A stretch of 8,392 nt of DNA, taken from Actinomycetes bacterium (GTDB lineage: Bacteria; Actinomycetota; Actinomycetes; S36-B12; UBA10799). The position numbers and the translations under genes are program-made. How positions within the stretch are numbered: position 1 is the stretch's first letter; every line of letters starts with the position of its first letter. The notes below the pieces were generated by a model that was not told the DNA's origin, ran no database searches, and worked only from the letters and a program-made list of their open reading frames with translations. Positions 1-4,803 of this stretch are shown in pieces. The DNA lies in contig JAKOZM010000143.1 in assembly GCA_029779995.1 (NCBI GenBank), forward strand, positions 1 to 8,392, given 5' to 3'.

Positions 1-106
1 GGCCGAAGTCGACGATGAGATCGACGACTGAGGGCTCCGCGGCGTTGATGAAAGACATGGTGTTTCCGCTACATGCACCCCCCTGGAACCAAAGCACACT
101 GGTCAT
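1..106 (-). CDS. hhyS: [NiFe]-hydrogenase small subunit, actinobacterial high-affinity (group 1h) type, N-terminal fragment
   Basis: Only the first 35 codons lie in the window; the gene continues past position 1. The protein begins MTSVLWFQGGACSGNTMSF and goes on with an INAAEP segment and VDLIVDFG. This is the N-terminal flavodoxin-like strand and proximal iron-sulfur cluster loop of [NiFe]-hydrogenase small subunits. There is no Tat signal ahead of the WFQG motif, which fits group 1h enzymes, known for oxidising H2 at atmospheric level in actinobacteria and feeding electrons to the respiratory chain. In canonical small subunits this loop reads CxxC; here the second cysteine is Asn15, again typical of this clade. 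The ATG overlaps the stop of the upstream hypAB gene (ATGA, 106-103) and has a perfect AGGAGG four bases upstream, so translation is probably coupled. The family assignment is confident; the 1h subgroup is inferred from the N-terminus alone. Confidence 0.86.
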   Translation of the reverse strand, partial: MTSVLWFQGGACSGNTMSFINAAEPSVVDLIVDFG

Positions 107-1134
107 GTCGCCTCCTGCAGTTGAGTGATGAATCGGTCATGCGTATCGCCGGAGTCCAGCAGGACGTCGAGCAACGCCTGCACCCCGATGCCCTTTCGGG
201 CTGAGGTCTCGATGATGAGGGCTTCCGGAGAGGTTTGGCGGATGGCCGCGAGCGCCGCTTCACGGTCCCATTCGGCAGCCACCGCAAGGTCGGTCTTGGT
301 GATCACGACGACGTCGGCGGAGTTGAACAGCTGTGGGTACTTCAGCGGCTTGTCCTCGCCCTCGACCACGCTGAGCAGGGCGACCCTGGTGTCCTCGCCG
401 AGGTCGTAACCAGTGGGACACACCAGATTGCCGACATTCTCGATGACGAGCAGATCCAGGGCCGTCATGTCCCAGCCGTCGAGGTGGGCGGAGACCATGT
501 CCGACTCCAGGTGACACATGCCATCTGTGATGATCTGGCGCACACGGGCCCCGGACCGGGACAGGCGCACGGCATCGTTGTCGGTGGCACAGTCACCCAC
601 GAGCGCCGCTGCGCTCAACCCCCGGCCGACGGCGGCCGTGAGCAGGGATTCGAGCAGCGCGGTCTTGCCGGAGCCCGGGCTAGACACCCAGTTGCTGACA
701 TTGACCCCGTTGACCGTGAACCAGCCGCGCAGGCCATCGGCGAGCAGGTCATTCTTGGCCAGCACGCCCTCCTCGAGGGCCTCCCGGGAGTCGTGCTCGT
801 CGAAGGTCACCGAGGCGACCTCCAACTCCTTGCCGGCCACGACGTCGCCGCACAACTGCCCGCACCGGGGACAGTGGAAATCCCGGATGCTGCGCAGTTC
901 CTGCTCACCGCACGTCGGGCAATTGATCCGGACCGCAACGTCCTCGATGACCAACTCCGAGCCTTCCAGCGCAGTGCCGGCGCAGGCGACGTCGAACGCG
1001 AAATGCAGAGCAGGTGCAACGACCCCGGACAACCGCCCGATCCGCAGCCTGACCTCGGTCACCCGCGCGCCGGGGTCGGGCAGTGCGTTGGTGACGGTCG
1101 TCACGACCGCGTGGGCGATGGACAGCTCGTGCAT
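103..1134 (-). CDS. hypAB: HypA-HypB fusion: nickel metallochaperone joined to nickel-insertion GTPase
   Basis: A single 343-residue chain carries two hydrogenase maturation proteins that are normally separate. The HypA part is roughly residues 1-113. It has MHELSIA at the N-terminus, where Met1/His2 form the nickel site, and a zinc site of two CxxC pairs at Cys72/75 and Cys88/91. The HypB part is roughly residues 123-343: P-loop SSPGSGKT near 151-158, GDCATDND near 180, Cys207-His208 in GMCHLE, ENVGNLVCP with Cys239, EGEDKPLKYP, and TKTD in the NKxD position. HypA delivers Ni to the hydrogenase large subunit and HypB is the partner GTPase. The usual N-terminal Ni-binding segment of HypB is missing; HypA occupies that place. 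I chose ATG at 1134 over an in-frame TTG at 1143 because HypA needs Met1-His2. The gene starts 5 nt after the DUF1641 stop and overlaps the hydrogenase start. Confidence 0.92.
   Translation of the reverse strand: MHELSIAHAVVTTVTNALPDPGARVTEVRLRIGRLSGVVAPALHFAFDVACAGTALEGSELVIEDVAVRINCPTCGEQELRSIRDFHCPRCGQLCGDVVAGKELEVASVTFDEHDSREALEEGVLAKNDLLADGLRGWFTVNGVNVSNWVSSPGSGKTALLESLLTAAVGRGLSAAALVGDCATDNDAVRLSRSGARVRQIITDGMCHLESDMVSAHLDGWDMTALDLLVIENVGNLVCPTGYDLGEDTRVALLSVVEGEDKPLKYPQLFNSADVVVITKTDLAVAAEWDREAALAAIRQTSPEALIIETSARKGIGVQALLDVLLDSGDTHDRFITQLQEAT
111..116 (-). promoter_or_regulatory. Strong Shine-Dalgarno of the hydrogenase small subunit
   Basis: The minus strand reads AGGAGG followed by a 4-nt spacer and ATG (106-104). 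The site lies inside the last codons of hypAB, whose stop overlaps the start of the small subunit gene. This decides the small-subunit start and indicates translational coupling. Confidence 0.8.
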
Positions 1135-1139
1135 TGGCG

Positions 1140-1661
1140 TCAACTGCTCCGCTGCCGGGCCCCGAAGACCTTGGCGAACGCGATGAGAAAGCTCAGCGTC
1201 TCCTGCACGTCAGCATTCTTCAATTGCTTCACGAGAGAGAAGACACCGCCAGCGTCAACCTGCCTGCCCCTGGTCTGCTTGTCGGCCTCGAGAGCGGCCT
1301 CGCCGAGGTTGCCCACGACGTCGATGATCTCCGGGCGCAGGATCGGGGAGTCCAGGAAGCCCGCGATGGTGTCCTTCCGCTCAGCCAGCAGAGGCGTCAA
1401 AGGCGCGAGTTCACTCAGGGCCGTCACGGCGTCGCGCAGCGGACCGGACGCATCCGATTCATCGCTGCTGCGCAACTGCTCCACCAGACCGTTGACGTTG
1501 TCGGCGATCTCAGGACCACGTTGCAGCAGGGCAGATGACATCGAGGCCAGGGCCGCCAAGGCGGGGGCGTTGGCAACAATGACGGCCAGCGATTCCCGGA
1601 TCTCGGGGTCGGCCAGCATGGCAGCCAGCGGATCGGTACTGGTGGGTATTTCGGCAGTCAT
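1140..1661 (-). CDS. DUF1641 family protein, first gene of the hydrogenase operon
   Basis: A 173-residue, mostly helical, soluble protein with no signal peptide and no cysteines. The C-terminal part (about 138-168: GGVFSLVKQLKNADVQETL, then LSFLIAFAKVFG) matches my recollection of the DUF1641 signature, which has a 'dp..q..l.fll.flk..g' ending. Family members, for example B. subtilis YrhD beside a formate dehydrogenase, sit in redox-enzyme operons. Their biochemical role is not established; an accessory or electron-transfer assembly role is inference. The gene ends 5 nt before hypAB, so co-transcription is very likely. Two starts are possible: ATG at 1670, with AAGG too close, or ATG at 1661, with GAAGG 10 nt upstream. 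I prefer 1661. Confidence 0.75.
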   Translation of the reverse strand: MTAEIPTSTDPLAAMLADPEIRESLAVIVANAPALAALASMSSALLQRGPEIADNVNGLVEQLRSSDESDASGPLRDAVTALSELAPLTPLLAERKDTIAGFLDSPILRPEIIDVVGNLGEAALEADKQTRGRQVDAGGVFSLVKQLKNADVQETLSFLIAFAKVFGARQRSS

Positions 1662-1670
1662 AACGCACAT

Positions 1671-1899
1671 ACCTTCGTCGACATCGGTGTGAGGGCGGAC
1701 CGTTGCGCCTCCAGAGTGCCGAACCAGAGCACCGGATGTCTACGCAAACACCCCCGGAGTCGCGGATTCGTTTGTCGCGGTGGCCGACATGTCCGGTTTC
1801 GGGCGTTGTGACCCTGCTCAGTCACTGGTGGGAGGGACTGGCTCACAGCCGACGGCTCGGCTTAGGATCGCATGGCACGAACACGTGAGGAGACAACTG
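1671..1899. other. Divergent intergenic region: upstream of the hydrogenase operon and the VOC gene
   Basis: About 230 bases separate the DUF1641 start (minus) from the VOC gene start (plus). It must hold the promoter of the hydrogenase operon unless that is read from elsewhere, but I see no convincing -35/-10 pair on the minus strand. It contains a GTGAC/GTCAC inverted repeat (1808-1825) and a short palindrome, AGCCGA-CGGC-TCGGCT (1847-1862), directly before a weak -10-like TAGGAT (1863-1868) on the plus strand. No RNA gene or conserved coding segment is visible. Confidence 0.5.
1808..1825. repeat. Inverted repeat GTGAC-N8-GTCAC, possible operator
   Basis: Perfect 5-bp half-sites, GTGAC at 1808-1812 and GTCAC at 1821-1825, are separated by 8 bases between the hydrogenase operon and the VOC gene. 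The half-site resembles that of CRP/FNR-type regulators, but the spacing does not fit the TGTGA-N6-TCACA consensus. The regulator is unknown and the repeat could be chance. Confidence 0.25.
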
Positions 1900-2310
1900 A
1901 TGGCTAGCCGGCTCACCCCCTACATCGCCTTCAATGGCAACGCGCGCGAGGCGATGCAGTTCTACCAAGAAGTGTTCGGCGGAGAACTGGCCAGCAACAC
2001 CTTCGCCGAGTTCGGTGAGCAGGACGCCTCCTACGCGGACCTCATCATGCACTCTCAGCTCGACACCCCCGGCGGGTACGTCCTGATGGCCTCTGACACT
2101 CCGCCCGGCATGGAGTACCGGCCGGGTCGCACGGTGACGATGATCCTGCATGGCGATGACGAGCAGGAGTTGCGCGGCTTCTGGGAGGGGCTGCGTGCCG
2201 GCGGGACGGTGATCACGGAACTGGCACCCCAGATGTGGGGGGACATCTACGGCGAGTGTCAGGACAAGTTCGGCGTCACCTGGATGGTCAACATCTCACC
2301 GCGCGGGTGA
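1900..2310 (+). CDS. VOC/glyoxalase superfamily protein, PhnB-like
   Basis: A 136-residue protein starting MASRLTPYIAFNGNAREAM, the typical opening of PhnB/YjdN-like single-module vicinal-oxygen-chelate proteins (Pfam '3-demethylubiquinone-9 3-methyltransferase' fold group). Other family marks are FYQEVFGGE (21-29), an IMHSQL strand (49-54), LMASD (62-66), a D/E-rich helix 86-99, GG at 101-102, and the MWGDIYGECQDKFGVTW ending (112-128). The length is normal for the family. Members have diverse or unknown roles, including resistance, isomerases and unassigned metabolic enzymes, so no substrate can be given; the E. coli PhnB name does not prove a phosphonate role. The start is fixed by GAGGAG at 1887-1892, 7 nt before the ATG. 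It appears to be a single gene, divergent from the hydrogenase operon. Confidence 0.85.
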   Translation: MASRLTPYIAFNGNAREAMQFYQEVFGGELASNTFAEFGEQDASYADLIMHSQLDTPGGYVLMASDTPPGMEYRPGRTVTMILHGDDEQELRGFWEGLRAGGTVITELAPQMWGDIYGECQDKFGVTWMVNISPRG

Positions 2311-2328
2311 GGCCGACTGCTCCCATTC

Positions 2329-2357
2329 TTGACGTTCACCTGGCTGCGCGCTTACGC
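2329..2357 (+). promoter_or_regulatory. Possible promoter of the small secreted protein gene
   Basis: TTGACG at 2329-2334 is one base from the -35 consensus. With a 17-base spacer the -10 position reads TTACGC (2352-2357), a poor match. It lies 23 bases before the proposed ATG at 2380. Weak evidence, listed because the gene needs a start signal in this 69-base gap. Confidence 0.25.
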
Positions 2358-2379
2358 GAGTTGTCGGCAGAGTCGAAGC

Positions 2380-2670
2380 ATGAACACCGCAACGAAGAAG
2401 ACAACCACCCTCGCGGCGACTGCCGCCCTGTTGACCGGCACCGGACTGGTGGCAGTCAGCCTTCCCGCCCAGGCAGCCGCACCAGCCGCTGAGCCCGCCG
2501 TGGCAGTGGCGGCCCCGACCGCGGCGCTGCCACAGGCAAAGGGCACCTCCACGGCCGTGATCGTCTACCGCAGCGGGACGGTCTCGGCGAAGGCCTCGAT
2601 CAGCGCCGCCCAGAAGGTCGCCCTGGCCAAGAAGAAGGGCAAGAAGAAGTACAAGTCCCGCCGTTCGTGA
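2380..2670 (+). CDS. Small exported protein with a polybasic C-terminus, unknown function
   Basis: A 96-residue protein that I cannot assign to a family. Residues 1-32 form a clear Sec signal peptide: a basic start (MNTATKK), a hydrophobic core of Ala/Leu/Val (11-28), and a cleavage site near LPAQA at 32-33. The mature part of about 64 residues begins with an Ala/Pro/Glu-rich segment (33-52), then TSTAVIVYRSGTVSA (57-70), and ends in a strongly cationic tail, AKKKGKKKYKSRRS (83-96). It has no cysteines and no membrane anchor. The ATG at 2380 is chosen because it gives a clean signal peptide. An in-frame upstream TTG at 2329 would add 17 residues (MTFTWLRAYASCRQSRS) that spoil it. The Shine-Dalgarno is weak. 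Binding to an anionic cell wall, lipid or nucleic acid is inference from charge only. It is convergent with the membrane protein gene at 2737-3060. Confidence 0.65.
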   Translation: MNTATKKTTTLAATAALLTGTGLVAVSLPAQAAAPAAEPAVAVAAPTAALPQAKGTSTAVIVYRSGTVSAKASISAAQKVALAKKKGKKKYKSRRS

Positions 2671-2736
2671 GCATCTGTGGGGTAAGCCACCAGGGATCAG
2701 TTCCGGCACCCTAGACCCAGCCGAACCCCTGAGCCG

Positions 2737-3060
2737 TCAGTCGTCGTCAGAGTCCTCGTGGGACGAGTCGTCGCTCTGCGACGTACGTCGGGGTGCGGTG
2801 GCTGTGGACCCTGCGCCGGGAACCGGCTCCGGCGCCACATAGACGGTCGGGGCCGGCGCCTGCGGCACATACACCACCTTGGTCTTCGCAGGTTTGCGTA
2901 CGATCTTGGTCTTGGTCTTGATGACCGTGGACGTGGGGCCGGGCGTGAATACCGCCTCCTGGAAACTGGAGTTCGATCCGGCCAGGCTCGTGGAGTACAA
3001 CGCCAGTCCAAGCCCTGCGCTCACCAGCGCCACGATCACCCAGCCAACAAATGCGCGCAC
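2737..3060 (-). CDS. Small single-pass membrane protein with proline-rich stem and acidic tail
   Basis: A 107-residue protein of unknown family. One transmembrane helix spans about residues 4-22 (FVGWVIVALVSAGLGLALY). It is followed by a Ser/Thr linker, a basic segment (KTKTKIVRKPAKTK, 48-61), a VYV/proline-rich stem with two VYV-P units (63-81), and a very acidic C-terminus (SDDSSHEDSDDD, 96-107). The tail is probably outside the cell, but few flanking charges support that topology. The start is GTG at 3060 with only a weak GAGAG next to it; later in-frame GTG codons are possible but would cut the helix. There is no SGAT-type flavinylation motif, so it is not an obvious ApbE substrate. It shares its upstream region with apbE and the two-component operon, which hints at common control. 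Confidence 0.6.
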   Translation of the reverse strand: MRAFVGWVIVALVSAGLGLALYSTSLAGSNSSFQEAVFTPGPTSTVIKTKTKIVRKPAKTKVVYVPQAPAPTVYVAPEPVPGAGSTATAPRRTSQSDDSSHEDSDDD

Positions 3061-3097
3061 GCTCTCAGTGTGACGTGACGTTCAGACAGGAATATGC

Positions 3098-3126
3098 CAA
3101 GCCCACGTCAAGCCCACGTCAAGCCC
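3098..3126. repeat. Direct repeats of 11 bp (CAAGCCCACGT), candidate response-regulator site
   Basis: CAAGCCCACGT occurs at 3098-3108 and 3109-3119, followed by a partial third copy, CAAGCCC (3120-3126). The period is one helical turn. OmpR-family regulators typically bind direct repeats spaced 10-11 bp as head-to-tail dimers, and such a regulator is encoded in the operon starting just downstream. The repeats lie 15 bases upstream of TTGACA (3141-3146), a good place for activation. The link to this regulator is inference. Confidence 0.5.
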
Positions 3127-3140
3127 GATCCCGCCCGAGC

Positions 3141-3146
3141 TTGACA
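3141..3146 (+). promoter_or_regulatory. Consensus -35 element (TTGACA) upstream of apbE
   Basis: A perfect TTGACA on the plus strand. The expected -10 positions (about 3163-3169) hold only G-rich sequence (TGTGCG/GTGCGG), so this would be a weak promoter that needs an activator. That agrees with the direct repeats just upstream. Transcription would begin near 3175 and leave a short leader before the apbE GTG. Confidence 0.35.
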
Positions 3147-3148
3147 CT

Positions 3149-3194
3149 CACCTTTCCCACGGTGTGCGGGTGCGGCAGCCATCCTGGAAAGGTG
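3149..3194 (+). repeat. 9-bp perfect inverted repeat enclosing the apbE Shine-Dalgarno
   Basis: CACCTTTCC (3149-3157) is the exact reverse complement of GGAAAGGTG (3186-3194), with 28 bases between; a T-G wobble pair extends it by one. The right arm contains the only Shine-Dalgarno-like sequence (GGAAAGG) before apbE and a possible GTG start at 3192. In RNA it could hide the ribosome site; in DNA it could be an operator. If transcription starts near 3175 the left arm is not transcribed, which would rule out the RNA reading. Confidence 0.4.
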
Positions 3195-3206
3195 GACGAC
3201 ATCAGT

Positions 3207-4094
3207 GTGACTGTGAGCACCTGGAAGACCCATCTCGTCCTGGGGGCACGCATGCCGGACACGTCCGCGTCACGCAGCTGGCTCGGCGATCTGCTGCGCA
3301 ACGAGGTCGCCACCACCGAACGACTGGCCAGCCGGTTCCGCCCGGATTCCGAGGTTTCGCGCATCAACAGGGCCGCGGGAACCTGGGTCGACACCGGATG
3401 GGACTTCGTCGCGATCCTGACGGCCAGCCTGGAGGCGGCAGCGGCTACCGACGGTTTGGTAGACCCCCTGCTGGCAGAACATGTCGTCGCCGCCGGTTAC
3501 GACGTATGGGCCGACCAGGACTCGGGCATCCGCGGGACACCGAACGCGTCCCGTTGGATGTCGATCGAGATCCGGCCAGGTGGTTCAGGCGCGCAAGTGC
3601 GGATTCCGCCGGGCAGCGCCCTGGATCTGGGTGCCGTCACGAAAGGCTGGCTGGCCGACCGATTGACACAGATCGTTCACTCGTCCATCGGCGCGGACTG
3701 TCTGGCCAACATGGGCGGCGACCTACGGGTGCTCAGTCCCGGGCAACCCTGGGTGGTCGCCGCGCAGGCCAATGACGGCCAGGAGACGTCGATGGAACTC
3801 ACCGATGCGGGCCTGGCCACCAGCGGTGTCGGCCATCGATCGTGGAGCGGTGGCCATCACCTGATCGATCCGCGCACAGGGCTGCCCGCAGCAACGTCGT
3901 GGACCAGCGTCAGCGTGCTGGCGGGCACTGCCGCCGGGGCCAACTCGGCATCGACGGCGGCCGCCGTACTCGGCGACGCCGGTCCTGCGTGGCTTGCGGA
4001 TATGGGTTTGGACGGCTGGTTCGTCAGCGCGCACGACGAGCGTTGCGTGGGCCGATGGGCACATCTGCGGCGGGCAAACGCCGCATGCGAATAG
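3207..4094 (+). CDS. apbE: FAD:protein FMN transferase (ApbE family)
   Basis: A 295-residue protein with the full ApbE core: SRFRPDSEVSRIN (42-54), ATDGLVDP (80-87), DLGAVTKGWLAD (140-151), ANMGGDLR (167-174), ATSG (204-207), HHLIDPRTG (217-225) and ANSAST (245-250). ApbE uses FAD to attach FMN covalently to Ser/Thr of target proteins, with Mg2+. No signal peptide or lipobox is visible, so a cytoplasmic location is likely, in contrast to the lipoprotein ApbEs of Gram-negatives. In the metal site an Asn (246) stands where many ApbEs have Asp. The start is uncertain: GTG at 3207 is preferred (GGAAAGG/GGTGG upstream), and GTG at 3192 or 3213 is possible. An in-frame ATG at 3051 would overlap the divergent gene and add non-homologous sequence. 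It is 10 nt ahead of the response regulator, so one operon is likely. Confidence 0.9.
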   Translation: MTVSTWKTHLVLGARMPDTSASRSWLGDLLRNEVATTERLASRFRPDSEVSRINRAAGTWVDTGWDFVAILTASLEAAAATDGLVDPLLAEHVVAAGYDVWADQDSGIRGTPNASRWMSIEIRPGGSGAQVRIPPGSALDLGAVTKGWLADRLTQIVHSSIGADCLANMGGDLRVLSPGQPWVVAAQANDGQETSMELTDAGLATSGVGHRSWSGGHHLIDPRTGLPAATSWTSVSVLAGTAAGANSASTAAAVLGDAGPAWLADMGLDGWFVSAHDERCVGRWAHLRRANAACE

Positions 4095-4104
4095 GTTAGG
4101 GGCC

Positions 4105-4803
4105 ATGGTGCACGTCCTGCTGATCGAGGATGACGCCGGGATTCGTTCGGCCGTCACGCGCAATCTGCTGGCCCGCGGCCATGCCGTCGACAGCGCGGCC
4201 GATGGTCTCACCGGCCTGCAGTTGCTGCTCACGCAGAATCCGGAAGCCGTCATTCTGGATCTCGGCCTGCCCGACATCTCCGGCGACCGGCTACTGTCCA
4301 TGATCCGGGCCGCCAGCCAGGTCCCGGTCATCGTCGCGACCGCCCGCGACGACGAGGGGCTGATCGTGAAGCTGCTCGATGCCGGCGCCGACGATTACGT
4401 GGTCAAACCCTACGATCCAGCACACCTGGAAGCCCGTATCCGAGCGGTCCTGCGGCGCGCGGGTGGGGGGCTGGAGGACGCAGCGCCGCAACCTGTGATG
4501 AAGGTTGGTGGCCTCGCCGTCGACCCAGCTCGCCGCACTGCCAGCATCGATGGCCAGGCCCTGGATCTGACCCGGCTGGAGTTCGACGTCCTGGCCTATC
4601 TCGCGGCCAATCCGAGCCGGGTGATCAGTCGTAAGGAACTGCTGCGCGAGGTGTGGCAGCGCACCGACAGTGCCCGCACCGTCGATGTGCATCTGTCCTG
4701 GCTGCGCCGAAAACTCGGCGACGACGTCGATGATCCGCGCTTCCTGCACGTCCACCGCGGCGTCGGGATCATGCTGGAGGACGCCCGAGCCGGGCAGGGC
4801 TGA
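4105..4803 (+). CDS. OmpR-family two-component response regulator
   Basis: A 232-residue protein. The receiver domain (about 1-118) carries the acidic pair Asp9/Asp10, phospho-acceptor Asp52 in ILDLGLPD, Thr79, and Lys101-Pro102. The winged-helix DNA-binding domain (about 131-226) shows LDLTRLEFDVLAYLA, RVISRKELLREVW, the recognition helix TVDVHLSWLRRKLGD, and an ending RGVGIML where most members have RGxGYxL. It acts as a phosphorylation-controlled transcription factor for the kinase encoded next to it, with which its stop overlaps by one base (TGATG). AGGGG at 4098-4102 lies 2 nt from the ATG; GTG at 4108 would have better spacing and removes only Met1. Likely targets include its own operon through the direct repeats at 3098-3126, by inference. 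Confidence 0.93.
   Translation: MVHVLLIEDDAGIRSAVTRNLLARGHAVDSAADGLTGLQLLLTQNPEAVILDLGLPDISGDRLLSMIRAASQVPVIVATARDDEGLIVKLLDAGADDYVVKPYDPAHLEARIRAVLRRAGGGLEDAAPQPVMKVGGLAVDPARRTASIDGQALDLTRLEFDVLAYLAANPSRVISRKELLREVWQRTDSARTVDVHLSWLRRKLGDDVDDPRFLHVHRGVGIMLEDARAGQG

Noticed and set aside
1135..1143. Upstream TTG start for hypAB
   Set aside because: It would add three residues before Met-His; HypA binds nickel through the N-terminal amine and His2, so the ATG at 1134 is required. The TTG is also too close to GGAG.
235..1692. Long open frame on the plus strand (485 codons)
   Set aside because: It lies antisense to hypAB and the DUF1641 gene, which have clear family motifs. High GC makes long shadow frames, and its protein is low in recognisable structure.
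1807..1825. CRP-type binding site (TGTGA...TCAC)
   Set aside because: The half-sites are 10 bases apart instead of 6, so it does not fit the CRP consensus; kept only as a generic inverted repeat.
2671..2736. Terminator between the convergent small genes
   Set aside because: Only short stems (GTGG/CCAC; TTCCGGC/GCCGAA with a bulge) and no T-tract on either strand; not enough to call.
3051..3206. Extended N-terminus for ApbE from ATG 3051
   Set aside because: It would overlap the divergent gene start and the direct-repeat region, and the added residues do not resemble a signal peptide or any part of ApbE.
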